The position numbers were made by a program, and so were the translations under genes. This document shows positions 8,232 to 17,136 of a stretch of DNA of 64,000 nt, in pieces. The stretch comes from Methylotenera oryzisoli_B (GTDB lineage Bacteria; Pseudomonadota; Gammaproteobacteria; Burkholderiales; Methylophilaceae): the NCBI GenBank assembly GCA_965613685.1, contig OZ277031.1, positions 1-64,000 on the forward strand. Direction: 5' to 3'. Below the pieces are notes generated by a model. The model searched no databases, was not told where the DNA came from, and saw only the letters and a list, made by a program, of their open reading frames with translations. Every line of letters begins with the position of its first letter. The first letter of the stretch is position 1.

Positions 8232-9587
8232 TTATTTATTGTAGATGCCTAATTTTTGCTCCAAGTAATGAATACTGGTGCCGCCGGTATGGAAGGCCGC
8301 ATCGGCCATCAAATCAATGTGCAAAGGAATGTTAGTGTTTATGCCAGACACCATCATTTCCGATAAGGCGATGCGCATACGGGCGATCGCTTGGTTGCGT
8401 GTGTCACCGTAAGTAATTAGCTTACCTATCATGGAATCGTAGTGGGCCGGCACCGTGTAGCCCGCGTATGCGTGGGTATCCATGCGCACGCCTGGTCCGC
8501 CAGGCATGTGGAAGGCGCTGATTTTACCGGGCGACGGCACAAAGCTGTACGGGTCTTCCGCATTAATCCTGCATTCGATGGCGTGGCCTTTTAATACCAC
8601 GTCTTTTTGGCGGAATTTGAGTTTCTCGCCGGCCGCCACAAAAATTTGTTGCTGGACTAAATCAATGCCGGTGATCATTTCCGTGACCGTGTGTTCCACT
8701 TGCAAACGGGTGTTCATCTCGATGAAATAAAATTCATTATTTTCATACAAAAATTCGAAAGTACCGGCACCGCGGTAATTGATTTTTCGACAAGCTTCGG
8801 CGCAACGCTCACCAATTTTGTCGCGTAGTCTGGTGTTTAATAATGGTGCAGGTGCTTCTTCAATAATTTTTTGGTGACGGCGTTGCATGGAGCAATCGCG
8901 TTCACCTAAAAACACCGCATTGCCATGCTGATCAGCCAATATTTGAATTTCAATGTGGCGTGGCTTCTCTAGGTATTTTTCCATGTAAACCACTGGGTTG
9001 CCAAACGCGGCTTGGGCTTCGGCTTTGGTCATGTTCACCGAGGCGATCAGCGCCGCTTCCGTGTGCACCACGCGCATGCCGCGTCCACCGCCGCCGCCAG
9101 CTGCTTTAATGATCACCGGGTAACCAACTTGTTTGGCGGTTTTGATGATTTCAACTGGGTCGTCTGAAAGTGCCCCATCTGAGCCTGGTACACAAGGCAC
9201 GCCGGCTTTTTTCATGGCATTTTTGGCCGACACTTTGTCGCCCATTAAACGGATGGTTTCTGCTCTAGGGCCAATAAAGACAAAGCCACTTTGTTCCACG
9301 CGTTCTGCAAAATCGGCATTTTCCGATAAAAAGCCATAACCAGGATGGATGGCTTGTGCATCGGTCACTTCAGCCGCACTGATAACGGCGGGAATATTTA
9401 AATAACTTTGACCTGAAGGCGCTGGGCCTATGCAAACGGATTCGTCGGCTAATTTTACGTATTTAGCTTCACGGTCTGCTTCAGAATGAACTGCGACCGT
9501 TTTGATGCCCAACTCGCGGCAAGCGCGCTGAACGCGTAAGGCAATTTCGCCTCGGTTAGCGATTAAGATTTTGTCAAACATAGCCAT
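8232..9587 (-). CDS. accC: Biotin carboxylase subunit of acetyl-CoA carboxylase
   Basis: AccC carboxylates biotin on AccB using ATP and bicarbonate, the first half-reaction of malonyl-CoA formation for fatty acid synthesis. The 451-residue ATP-grasp enzyme shows the N-terminal KILIANRGEIALR, the glycine loop KAAGGGGGRGMRVV at about 161-174, and the catalytic EMNTRLQVEHTVTE near 292-305. Length is standard. The first Met gives MAMFDK; the third-residue Met is an alternative start. It lies 18 bases downstream of accB in the same operon. Confidence 0.98.
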   Translation of the reverse strand: MAMFDKILIANRGEIALRVQRACRELGIKTVAVHSEADREAKYVKLADESVCIGPAPSGQSYLNIPAVISAAEVTDAQAIHPGYGFLSENADFAERVEQSGFVFIGPRAETIRLMGDKVSAKNAMKKAGVPCVPGSDGALSDDPVEIIKTAKQVGYPVIIKAAGGGGGRGMRVVHTEAALIASVNMTKAEAQAAFGNPVVYMEKYLEKPRHIEIQILADQHGNAVFLGERDCSMQRRHQKIIEEAPAPLLNTRLRDKIGERCAEACRKINYRGAGTFEFLYENNEFYFIEMNTRLQVEHTVTEMITGIDLVQQQIFVAAGEKLKFRQKDVVLKGHAIECRINAEDPYSFVPSPGKISAFHMPGGPGVRMDTHAYAGYTVPAHYDSMIGKLITYGDTRNQAIARMRIALSEMMVSGINTNIPLHIDLMADAAFHTGGTSIHYLEQKLGIYNK

Positions 9588-9605
9588 GTGATTAAAACCC
9601 CGTGA

Positions 9606-10061
9606 TTAAGCAATAATGAAAAGAGGTTCGCCGTATTCCACTGCCAAGCCATTATCAAGCAAGATTTTTTTCACCACACCGGCTTTGTCCGATTCAATCT
9701 CATTTAATAATTTCATCGCTTCGATGATGCACAAGGTGTCGCCCACCGCTACCGTGTCACCCACTTCCACAAATGGTTTGGAATCCGGTGAAGCCGAACG
9801 GTAGAAAGTACCGACCATAGGCGAATTAACCGCATGGCCTTCTTCAACCACCGGTGCGTCCGCTGCGGCCGGAGCGGCTGCTGCTGGCGCGCCAGTGGTG
9901 TAATGCTGAGGTGGCGCGTAGTTGCTGTATTGTTGAGTAGCGGCATTGGCAGTGAAGTTACGGCTAATGCGCACTTTTTCACCGTCTTCGGTTAGCTCGA
10001 GTTCGGCTATGCCAGATTCTTCAACAAGATCGATTAATTTTTTAAGTTTGCGTAAGTCCAT
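9606..10061 (-). CDS. accB: Biotin carboxyl carrier protein of acetyl-CoA carboxylase
   Basis: AccB carries biotin between AccC and the carboxyltransferase. The 151-residue protein has the family N-terminal MDLRKLKKLIDLVEESGIAE, an Ala/Pro-rich flexible linker (about 57-75) and a C-terminal biotinyl domain. The biotin attachment site is Lys117 in EAMKLLNEI. A GAGGTT ribosome site precedes the ATG. It precedes accC directly. Confidence 0.98.
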   Translation of the reverse strand: MDLRKLKKLIDLVEESGIAELELTEDGEKVRISRNFTANAATQQYSNYAPPQHYTTGAPAAAAPAAADAPVVEEGHAVNSPMVGTFYRSASPDSKPFVEVGDTVAVGDTLCIIEAMKLLNEIESDKAGVVKKILLDNGLAVEYGEPLFIIA

Positions 10062-10111
10062 AATAACCTCTAGAAATCCAGGAATAATTCAATTAATTAA
10101 GAATAGTTTTT

Positions 10112-10561
10112 TTAAGCTTGATCGTTATGCTTGATTGCGTAATCAAGCGCCAAGGCATAGCCTTGTGCACCTAAACCGCTGATCACACCAACTGCGATGT
10201 CGGTAAAATACGAATGATGGCGGAAGGCTTCTCGGGCATACACATTGGATAAGTGCACTTCTATAAACGGCACTTTTACTGCAGAAAGGGCATCGCGCAT
10301 GGCCACCGATGTGTGGGTAAAGGCGGCGGGATTAATAATGACAAAATCCACTTTGCTGGTCGCCAGCGATTGAATTTTAGTTACCAAATCGGCTTCGGCA
10401 TTGCTTTGAAACGTCTCTAGCGCCACCCCAGCTTGCGCTGCCATGTCCACCAAAGTTTGATTGATGCTGGCTAGGGTCGCTTTGCCATAATGTTCAGGCT
10501 CACGCAAACCCAACATATTGAGGTTAGGGCCATGAATGACTAAAATGGATTTAGCAGGCAT
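10112..10561 (-). CDS. aroQ: Type II 3-dehydroquinate dehydratase
   Basis: AroQ converts 3-dehydroquinate to 3-dehydroshikimate in the shikimate pathway. GPNLNMLGLREPEHYG near the N-terminus holds the active-site tyrosine loop; INPAAFTHTSVAMRDAL and IEVHLSNVYAREAFRHHSYF are the other signature segments, the latter with the catalytic histidine. I chose the ATG giving 149 residues, which fits the family length; an in-frame GTG seven codons upstream (10582) is possible, and neither start has a clear Shine-Dalgarno. It lies upstream of accB on the same strand, as in many beta- and gammaproteobacteria. Confidence 0.95.
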   Translation of the reverse strand: MPAKSILVIHGPNLNMLGLREPEHYGKATLASINQTLVDMAAQAGVALETFQSNAEADLVTKIQSLATSKVDFVIINPAAFTHTSVAMRDALSAVKVPFIEVHLSNVYAREAFRHHSYFTDIAVGVISGLGAQGYALALDYAIKHNDQA

Positions 10562-10740
10562 ACGCGCGGTCTTTTTTAACACTAATAAGCGAAAATTTGG
10601 GCAACTTCATAAATGCAAGTTTGCCGAAGTTAGCTGGTTTTGTCCAGCAAATTTACAGCAATTAAGCGAAATTACACCGCATCCATGATTTAAGTACTTG
10701 ATATCGTTAGCTTAAAAACGCCGCTATTATTTTGCTTAGA

Positions 10741-11289
10741 TTAGTCCTGAATTAAGGGCTCTAAAGCCTCGCTTAATAGGGCTTTTGAGATGCGGCCAAA
10801 GAAATTTTTTTGCACCACGCCGTCTTTGTCTATGATGACGGTATAAGGTAGCACACCTTGGCTGTTACCAAAGTCGCTGGCCAATTGCATGCCTTCGTCT
10901 TCCGCCACCAATAAGGGGTAGCTAACCGGGGTAGCCAGCGCAAACTCTTTAACCAAAGCTAATTCGTCTACCGCCAAGCCCACTACCACCACGTTTTTAG
11001 CTTGGTATTGCTTGTGCAATTCGGCGAGTTCTGGCATTTCCTCGCGGCAGGGAGGGCACCAGGTTGCCCAAAAATTAAGCACAACAATTTTACCTTGGTA
11101 CTGGTTTAAATCTTGGCGTATGCCGTCCTCGTTGACTAATTGGCTGTTAAAAAAAGCCGCGGTCGAAACGCTAGGCGGATTGGATTGCTTCAGTGGCGAG
11201 TTAGGGTTAAGGGCAAAGTAATAAATAGCAAAGCCCAAGCCAAACATAAGGGCAAAGTAAATGGCATTGTTGCGTAATTTAGTTAGCAT
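10741..11289 (-). CDS. TlpA/ResA-type thioredoxin-like protein, membrane anchored
   Basis: This is a periplasmic thiol-disulfide oxidoreductase, probably acting in reduction of cytochrome c apoproteins or other thiols. The 182-residue protein has one N-terminal hydrophobic anchor (about 9-27) and a thioredoxin fold with the active site WCPPC at 77-81 and the cis-proline in the YPLLVA / VLPYTVIID region. The gene overlaps the end of dsbD by 7 bases, so DsbD is the likely electron donor. The substrate is unknown; a role in maturing the c-type cytochromes encoded at 15.5-16.5 kb is only a guess. Confidence 0.88.
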   Translation of the reverse strand: MLTKLRNNAIYFALMFGLGFAIYYFALNPNSPLKQSNPPSVSTAAFFNSQLVNEDGIRQDLNQYQGKIVVLNFWATWCPPCREEMPELAELHKQYQAKNVVVVGLAVDELALVKEFALATPVSYPLLVAEDEGMQLASDFGNSQGVLPYTVIIDKDGVVQKNFFGRISKALLSEALEPLIQD

Positions 11290-13175
11290 GGCGTCGTTCC
11301 TTGATCTTTTGCGTCGGTTAAGCAGCCATCACGCTGCTGCAAGGTGCGGCTAAAGCGCTCGGCATTTTGAAAGCCGACGGTTTTTAGGCTAGGCATTTCT
11401 TGGCCGCGCCCATTAAAAAAGGCTATACCGGGTGGGCCGTATAAGCCAAAACGTTTTAATAATGCGCGGTCTGCATCGGAATTCGCCGTGACATCGGCTT
11501 GCAATAACACGGTGTCTTTTAACAGCTGCTGCACTCTCTTATCGCTAAAAGTGAATTGTTCCAACTCCTTGCAAGCCACGCACCAGTCTGCATAAAAATC
11601 CAACATCACTGGCCGGCCTTGGCTGTTGGCCAACCTTGCGTTCAATTCGGCCAGGCTTTTTACGCGTTCAAAAACAAGGGCATGGTTTGATGCGGCGGTT
11701 GATCCACTGTTGTTGATCAAGGCATCAAGCGGTTGAGAGGGGGATTTGGCGCCAGACAGGGCACCAATTAATAGTGCCATGCCTAGCAATAGCAGAATAA
11801 CCGCCACGCCTTTGCTCAACCTAGCGCCATGGCTGGCGTGCTCAGCTAGGCGATCCAAGGCCTTGTGGTAAACCGCCGTCATGATGAGCAAGATCGACCA
11901 AAGGCCTAACTGCCATGCCATGGTGAGCAAGGGGCTAATCAGCCATATGGCCATGGCCAGCATCACCAGGCCAAAGAAATGGCGAACGCCGTTCATCCAG
12001 TCACCGGTTTTTGGCAACAAGCTGCCGGCAGAGGCGCCTATCAATAACAGTGGCACGCCCATGCCCAGCCCTAACGCAAACAAGCCCAGGCCACCCAATA
12101 ACACGTCGTGGGTTTGCCCTATGTAAATCAGAGCGCCGGCGAGTGGGGCGGCCACACACGGGCTGACGATTAGGGCCGATAAAGCGCCCATGACAAACAC
12201 GCCGATAAAGCGACCGCCTTTTATTTTGTTGGTGGTCTGCAGCATTTGATCTTCAAAGCGCTGCGGCAGCTTTAATTCATACAGGCCAAACATGGAGCCA
12301 GCCAGCAACACAAACAGCACGGCAGTGCTGCCTAAGACCCAGGGATTCTGCAAGGCTTGGCTGATTAAATTGCCAGTGAGGCCGGCGACCACCCCGGCTA
12401 AGGCATAACTCAAGGCCATGCCCAATACATAGGCCAGCGATAAACTAAAGCCGTGCCATTTGGCCGCGGCGTTGTTCACGCGGTGTTGGCCAACAATGAT
12501 GCTTGATAAAATCGGGATCATGGGCAACACGCAAGGCGTCATGGACAACAATAGGCCGGCAAAAAAGAAGCCGGTTATGGCCAACCAAACCTGGCCGGAT
12601 TTTAATAATTGCGTGCTGCTGTCGGCTTCATCATTAATGTTGGTCGGGGTGGTCGGTGCGCTTAGTGCGGCGGTGGCGGTTTGATCAAAAGCCACGGTGA
12701 GGGTGTTTTTAATCGGGGCGTAGCATAAGCCTTTTTCGCTGCAGCCTTGGTAGCTGGCAAGCAGCGTAATCTTTTCACTGGGCGCGCTAAGTTTTAGGCT
12801 GGCTTGAAAATCACGGTGATAGACTTCTTGTTTGCCAAAGTTAGCGTCTTCTTTGATTTCCCCAGCAGGCAATTGAATGTCGGATAATGCAATGTTGCTA
12901 GGTGAAAGCACGCTAAATTGGATGCGCTCGCGGTATAAATAATGGCCAGGTGCAATGCTAAAATGCGCTTGCACGGTTTGCTTATCCAGCGGTTTTAATT
13001 GCAGTTGAAAGGCCACCTCAGGGGCTAACACGGCGTCGCTATTGCTGTTGAATAAATTAGTCAATCCACTGCTGTTCTCGGCAAACGCCGGGGTTAAAAA
13101 GCCGCAAGAAAAAATCAGCGCGGCCAATGCGGCGATGCTGAAATTAGATAGAGGGAGCAACAATAATTTTTTCAC
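11283..13175 (-). CDS. dsbD: Thiol:disulfide interchange protein DsbD
   Basis: DsbD passes electrons from cytosolic thioredoxin across the inner membrane to periplasmic thiol proteins. All three modules are visible in 630 residues. A signal peptide (about 1-32) leads to the N-terminal alpha domain with Cys145 and Cys151. The multi-span beta domain has Cys215 in MTPCVLPMIPIL and Cys340 in SPCVAAPLAGAL. The C-terminal thioredoxin domain has WCVAC at 531-535. So every redox cysteine needed for the relay is present. It is the first gene of a minus-strand run and overlaps tlpA. Confidence 0.97.
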   Translation of the reverse strand: MKKLLLLPLSNFSIAALAALIFSCGFLTPAFAENSSGLTNLFNSNSDAVLAPEVAFQLQLKPLDKQTVQAHFSIAPGHYLYRERIQFSVLSPSNIALSDIQLPAGEIKEDANFGKQEVYHRDFQASLKLSAPSEKITLLASYQGCSEKGLCYAPIKNTLTVAFDQTATAALSAPTTPTNINDEADSSTQLLKSGQVWLAITGFFFAGLLLSMTPCVLPMIPILSSIIVGQHRVNNAAAKWHGFSLSLAYVLGMALSYALAGVVAGLTGNLISQALQNPWVLGSTAVLFVLLAGSMFGLYELKLPQRFEDQMLQTTNKIKGGRFIGVFVMGALSALIVSPCVAAPLAGALIYIGQTHDVLLGGLGLFALGLGMGVPLLLIGASAGSLLPKTGDWMNGVRHFFGLVMLAMAIWLISPLLTMAWQLGLWSILLIMTAVYHKALDRLAEHASHGARLSKGVAVILLLLGMALLIGALSGAKSPSQPLDALINNSGSTAASNHALVFERVKSLAELNARLANSQGRPVMLDFYADWCVACKELEQFTFSDKRVQQLLKDTVLLQADVTANSDADRALLKRFGLYGPPGIAFFNGRGQEMPSLKTVGFQNAERFSRTLQQRDGCLTDAKDQGTTPC

Positions 13176-13354
13176 GTAGCGGTGTTTCCATGGAAAATAA
13201 TTTTAACAAATGGCATGCTGGGTACTTGTCATTATAGAATACCGGCACCACAAAAAACCAAGTGAGTGGTATTAAGACCAGCTCAGTTTTATATAGTCTG
13301 GCTTTTGATAGGCTAGGGTTATCATACGTTCCATTGTTTAAGGTAGTTAAGCGC

Positions 13355-13750
13355 ATGCGCATTATTTTTTTCTTGGCCGTACTGGCTTTTCCAGTGGCTG
13401 AAATTTGGATTTTAATGGATTTGGCCGAGCAATACGGTGGCTGGCTAATCCTCTATTTACTGGTCATTACCCTGCTAGGCCTGCGGCTTATTCGCGATGA
13501 AAAACAGTCGTTTTCTGGGCGCATGATGCAACACTTAAGCGCGGGCGGCAATCCGATCAAAGCCTTGTTTGGCAGTGCCCGCAATATTATGGCCGGCGTG
13601 TTGCTGATTATCCCTGGCATCATGACCGACATCCTGGCCGCCATTCTGTTATTGATCCCGGTTAATGCCACGGCGCAATCGCGGCCTAATCAGCAGGCCA
13701 GTGCCGCCAATGACGACGTCATCGAAGGCGAATTTCATAGAGAAGATTAA
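13355..13750 (+). CDS. fxsA: FxsA family membrane protein
   Basis: FxsA is a small inner-membrane protein, named in E. coli for suppressing F-plasmid exclusion of phage T7; its normal role is unclear. From the ATG at 13355 it has 131 residues with hydrophobic segments near 1-20, 25-45 and 75-100, and the family pattern of FP-x-EI near the start and GVLLIIPGIMTD near the third span. I rejected the reading that begins 31 codons earlier because it adds a polar, non-conserved stretch; AAGG precedes the chosen ATG. The C-terminal tail is polar and acidic. Confidence 0.88.
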   Translation: MRIIFFLAVLAFPVAEIWILMDLAEQYGGWLILYLLVITLLGLRLIRDEKQSFSGRMMQHLSAGGNPIKALFGSARNIMAGVLLIIPGIMTDILAAILLLIPVNATAQSRPNQQASAANDDVIEGEFHRED

Positions 13751-13753
13751 GGC

Positions 13754-14788
13754 ATGACTTACCAAATTAGCATACCCGCTAGCGGCCACCAATTCAGCGC
13801 CAAAGCCTCAGACAACTTACTCGAGTCGGCCATCGCCGCCGGCGTTAACCTGCCTTACGGTTGCCGCAATGGCACGTGCGGCAGTTGCAAAGGCGATATC
13901 CTCAGCGGCTCCGTTCATCATGAAGATTACGCCGCTGGCGCACTGACGGAGGCCGAATTGGCTGCGGGCAAAGCTTTGTTTTGCTGCGCCTACCCCTTGT
14001 CAGATTTGACTTTGGCTTGCCGTGAAATACGTGCGGACATTATCCCGCCACGCATATTACCGGCGCGGGTAGAGCGTAAAGAACAGCTGGCGCCGGATGT
14101 GATGGCTTTGTTTTTAAAATTACCCAGCGGCGAGCAATTAAAATTCATGGCTGGCCAATACTTGGAAATCATATTAAAAGACGGCAAGCGCCGCGCTTTT
14201 TCATTGGCCAATGCACCGCATGCCAACGCACTATTGGAACTGCATTTGCGCTTAATCCCCGGTGGTCAGTTTACCGAATACGTTTTTAATGAAATGCCAG
14301 AAAAAGCCATATTGCGTATAGAAGCGCCATTCGGTAGTTTCTTTTTGCGAGAAGACTCCAGTAAGCCCATCATCATGGTGGCAGGCGGCACCGGCTTTGC
14401 GCCGATTAAGGGCATCATAGAGCACATGCTGCATAACAACATTAAGCGTCCGATTAGCTTGTATTGGGGTGCCCATGCGCAGCAAGATTTGTATATGACG
14501 GCATTGGCCCAAGCCTGGGCGGCAGCCCACGATCACATTCATTACATACCGGTTTTATCCAATCCACTGGCAACGGATAATTGGCAAGGCCGAACCGGCT
14601 TTGTCCACCAAGCGGTGTTGGATGATTTTGCCCAAACCGGCCTAGCCAACTACGAAGTCTATTGTTGCGGTGCGCCAGCCATGGTGGAAGTGGCGCATGC
14701 CGACTTTGTTGCGGCCGGTTTAAGCGACGATGCCTTTTTCTCCGATGCGTTTAATTACGCAAAGCCTACGCCAAAGCCTAGCAGCTAA
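13754..14788 (+). CDS. Ferredoxin-NAD(P)H reductase fusion (CDP-6-deoxy-glucoseen reductase-like)
   Basis: This protein fuses a plant-type [2Fe-2S] ferredoxin (about 1-95) to a flavin- and NAD(P)H-binding reductase (about 100-340). Cluster ligands are Cys37, Cys42, Cys45 and Cys77. RAFSLANAP matches the RxYS flavin motif, GGTGFAPIKGI near 209 is the NAD(P) loop, and YCCGAPAMVE near 316 is the C-terminal CG-x-P motif. Betaproteobacteria usually carry one such gene next to fxsA, annotated after a sugar-reductase; the true electron acceptor is unknown. Only three bases separate it from fxsA, so the two are probably co-transcribed. Confidence 0.85.
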   Translation: MTYQISIPASGHQFSAKASDNLLESAIAAGVNLPYGCRNGTCGSCKGDILSGSVHHEDYAAGALTEAELAAGKALFCCAYPLSDLTLACREIRADIIPPRILPARVERKEQLAPDVMALFLKLPSGEQLKFMAGQYLEIILKDGKRRAFSLANAPHANALLELHLRLIPGGQFTEYVFNEMPEKAILRIEAPFGSFFLREDSSKPIIMVAGGTGFAPIKGIIEHMLHNNIKRPISLYWGAHAQQDLYMTALAQAWAAAHDHIHYIPVLSNPLATDNWQGRTGFVHQAVLDDFAQTGLANYEVYCCGAPAMVEVAHADFVAAGLSDDAFFSDAFNYAKPTPKPSS

Positions 14789-14827
14789 TCAAGGCTTATC
14801 TGGCCTTAGACTAAGGCGCTTACGCTT

Positions 14828-14844
14828 GTTAAGTTTGCCTTAAG
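14828..14844 (+). promoter_or_regulatory. PmrA/QseB-like operator upstream of the cytochrome operon
   Basis: GTTAAG-TTTGC-CTTAAG is a direct repeat with an 11-bp period, the arrangement bound by PmrA/QseB-type OmpR-family regulators. It ends 47 bases before the cytochrome b gene and 10 bases before a TATTAT (14855-14860), so it covers the expected -35 position. The response regulator encoded three genes downstream is a natural candidate to bind it. Binding is inferred from the motif. Confidence 0.6.
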
Positions 14845-14891
14845 AAAGCCCAACTATTATTTGCTTACACCCTTTATTAAAGGAGCAAATA

Positions 14892-15533
14892 ATGGAAAAA
14901 ATCACTTACCAAAGACAGAAAGTTTACGATCCGGCGCTACGCCTTATTCACCTATGGAATGGCTTGGCCATTCTATTTCTCATGACCACCATTTGGTTGT
15001 CCGACCTGTTTGATAAAGGCAGCAGTGAAACCGCTTTATGGCAACTGCACATCTACCTTGGCTACGCCTTGGTGCTGGGCATCGTCGCGCGCCTCGCCTG
15101 GGGATTAGTCGGTCCGCGGCACGCTAGATTTTCCGATATGTGGCACCCCACCGCTTGGTGGCAAGCCGTTCGGCATGTTAACTTCAAGGCTAAGCCGCGC
15201 TTTGGTCACCATACTTTAGCCAGTGCCGCCTATTTACTTGTTTACCTATTATTAATCGTCATGGCCGTCACCGGTTTAGGTCTGGCTGCCGTTGAACAAA
15301 GCACCGGTCCGTTTAATGTTTGGTTCGGCGACATGGCTTGGCTGGAAGACACTTTTGAAGAGCCGCATGAAATTATTTATTACCTATTAATGGGCTTTGT
15401 CTTGCTGCACATTGCCGCACTGATATGGCATGAATACAAAGATAAAACGCCACTCGCGCAATCCATGGTGACCGGCTACCAATACGAAGTGGACGACAAC
15501 AGCCAAGCCATTTCAGGAGACCATCATGCGTAA
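14892..15533 (+). CDS. Di-heme cytochrome b561-type membrane protein
   Basis: This is an integral membrane cytochrome b that likely moves electrons between the quinone pool and the periplasmic c-type cytochromes encoded next to it. The 213-residue protein has four membrane spans (about 18-38, 50-72, 112-134, 162-182). Candidate axial heme ligands are His20, His53, His173 and His180, as in hydrogenase- and thiosulfate-reductase-type cytochromes b. A clear AAAGGAGC ribosome site precedes the ATG. It overlaps the next gene by 8 bases, which implies coupled translation. Confidence 0.9.
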   Translation: MEKITYQRQKVYDPALRLIHLWNGLAILFLMTTIWLSDLFDKGSSETALWQLHIYLGYALVLGIVARLAWGLVGPRHARFSDMWHPTAWWQAVRHVNFKAKPRFGHHTLASAAYLLVYLLLIVMAVTGLGLAAVEQSTGPFNVWFGDMAWLEDTFEEPHEIIYYLLMGFVLLHIAALIWHEYKDKTPLAQSMVTGYQYEVDDNSQAISGDHHA

Positions 15534-15933
15534 GGCTTACTTATTTTTGGCTTTGTTTTTCAGTCAGCAAGCGGTGGCTGAATCGGCCAGCAGCTTACTT
15601 AAAAAGTACGAGCTGCTGGCCAAGCAGGAAAGCGCGGCTTTCGTCGGCTTTGCTGCCGATAAAGGCGAGCGTTTCTTTCATGCCGAGCGTTTGCATAGCG
15701 ATGGTAAAAAAGTCAGTTGTGCCACATGCCATACCGCCGACCCACGTAAGCCAGGAAAAACCCGCGCCAATAAAGTGATTGAGGCCATGGCGATTAGCGT
15801 CAATCCTCAGCGCTTTAGCGACGAAGCCAAAGTGGAAAAATGGTTTGGACGCAATTGCAAAGACGTGTTGGAGCGCGCATGCACGGCAGAAGAAAAAGGC
15901 GATTTCATTGCCTATTTATTGAGTATTAAATAA
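15526..15933 (+). CDS. Monoheme c-type cytochrome, SHP-like (DUF1924)
   Basis: This is a periplasmic cytochrome c of the sphaeroides-heme-protein type, a group known for a high-spin heme that can bind oxygen or nitric oxide. A signal peptide covers about 1-18. The heme site is CATCH at 65-69. Asn93 in SVNPQRF lies where SHP proteins carry their unusual asparagine ligand, and Cys111 and Cys119 near the C-terminus match the disulfide pair of the group. Overlap with the cytochrome b and the 10-base gap to the diheme cytochrome match the known shp-dhc-cytb gene set. The physiological substrate is not established. Confidence 0.87.
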   Translation: MRKAYLFLALFFSQQAVAESASSLLKKYELLAKQESAAFVGFAADKGERFFHAERLHSDGKKVSCATCHTADPRKPGKTRANKVIEAMAISVNPQRFSDEAKVEKWFGRNCKDVLERACTAEEKGDFIAYLLSIK

Positions 15934-15943
15934 GGATAAAACC

Positions 15944-16459
15944 ATGAAAAAATGGCTGCAATTTTTAGTGTTAATCACCAGCATCAGCGCCACCAGTGCC
16001 TTACTAGCCAGCGGTGGATTCAGTGACAATAGCAAGCAAGCCATGCCGGTGGTGGCCAATGCCAAATGGAAAACCGAGTGCAGTGGTTGCCACATGCTGT
16101 ATCACCCTGGCTTATTGCCGGAGCGATCCTGGAACAAAATGATGGCCGGTTTGGATAAACACTTTGGCGAAAATGCCAGTTTAGACGACGCTAGCCGCGA
16201 TGAGATAGCACGATTCTTGGCATTAAACAGCGCGGACAAACAAGATAACCGTCGCTCCAATCGCATCAATCAGTCCATTGCTGCTGGTGCCACGCCATTG
16301 CGCATTTCGCAGACGCGTTATTTCACCAGCAAGCACGATGAGATTGCCGCGAGCACCTTCAAACGCAAGAGCATAGGCAGTGCGGCCAACTGCGTGGCCT
16401 GTCATCAAGCGGCAGAAAAAGGTGATTTTTCTGAGTCGCAGATTAGGATTCCACGTTAA
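15944..16459 (+). CDS. Diheme cytochrome c (DHC family)
   Basis: DHC is a periplasmic low-potential diheme cytochrome, thought to pass electrons to SHP. The 171-residue precursor has a signal peptide (about 1-22), a first heme site CSGCH at 46-50 and a second CVACH at 150-154. The ending DFSESQIRIPR is typical of the family. RBS AAGGATAAAACC precedes the ATG. It sits between the SHP-like cytochrome and a two-component system in one tight operon; the b-type partner is encoded first. Confidence 0.9.
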   Translation: MKKWLQFLVLITSISATSALLASGGFSDNSKQAMPVVANAKWKTECSGCHMLYHPGLLPERSWNKMMAGLDKHFGENASLDDASRDEIARFLALNSADKQDNRRSNRINQSIAAGATPLRISQTRYFTSKHDEIAASTFKRKSIGSAANCVACHQAAEKGDFSESQIRIPR

Positions 16460-16468
16460 TATAAGCAG

Positions 16469-17131
16469 ATGAAACTCTTATTGGTGGAAGACGATGCGCT
16501 GCTAGGCGACGGCGTGCGGGCCGGCCTCAAACAGGCTGGCTTTGCCGTTGATTGGGTGCAAGATGGCTTGGCAGCCAAAGTGGCCTTGGACAGCGAAGAG
16601 TACGACTTGCTGGTGCTGGATCTGGGTTTGCCTAAATTAAGTGGCATGGACTTGCTTAAATCGGTGCGCGCCAAACGCGCCAGTCTGCCGGTCTTAATCC
16701 TAACCGCACGCGATACCGTGGCCGACCGGGTGGCCGGTTTGAATGCTGGCGCCGACGATTATTTGGTTAAGCCCTTTGATTTAGACGAATTGATCGCCCG
16801 ATTAAATGCCTTGCTGCGGCGCAGTGCCGGCCAAGTTGAATTGACTTTGCAACACGGCGCCATCGAATTAACGCCGGCCAGCCATCAGGTGCGGCTAGCC
16901 GGCACAGATGTCAGCATGTCAGCACGCGAATTTTCTTTGTTGCACACACTTTTGTTGCATAGCGGTCGCGTCCACAGCCGCGAGCAATTGGAACAAACCC
17001 TGTATGGCTGGGGCGAAGAAGTCGAGAGCAATGCCATAGAAGTGCACGTCCACCACTTGCGTAAGAAATTGGGCGGCGACTTAATACGCACCCTACGTGG
17101 GGTCGGCTACGTTATTGATAAGGCCGCTTAA
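16469..17131 (+). CDS. OmpR-family response regulator (QseB/PmrA-like)
   Basis: This is a transcriptional regulator controlled by phosphorylation. The 220-residue protein has a receiver domain (about 1-115) with acidic pocket Glu7-Asp8-Asp9, phospho-acceptor Asp51 in LVLDLGLPKLSG, and Lys101-type KPFDLDELIAR, followed by a winged-helix DNA-binding domain (about 125-218, ending IRTLRGVGYVID). It lies nine bases after the diheme cytochrome gene and five before its kinase. The direct repeat at 14828-14844 matches the operator type of this subgroup, so it probably controls its own operon. Relatedness to QseB or PmrA is by sequence type, not proven orthology. Confidence 0.92.
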   Translation: MKLLLVEDDALLGDGVRAGLKQAGFAVDWVQDGLAAKVALDSEEYDLLVLDLGLPKLSGMDLLKSVRAKRASLPVLILTARDTVADRVAGLNAGADDYLVKPFDLDELIARLNALLRRSAGQVELTLQHGAIELTPASHQVRLAGTDVSMSAREFSLLHTLLLHSGRVHSREQLEQTLYGWGEEVESNAIEVHVHHLRKKLGGDLIRTLRGVGYVIDKAA

Positions 17132-17136
17132 ATCCC

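Noticed and set aside
13144..13362. Minus-strand ORF of 72 codons over the dsbD start and the fxsA leader
   Set aside because: Mostly overlaps the divergent promoter region and the dsbD signal peptide in another frame; no family resemblance.
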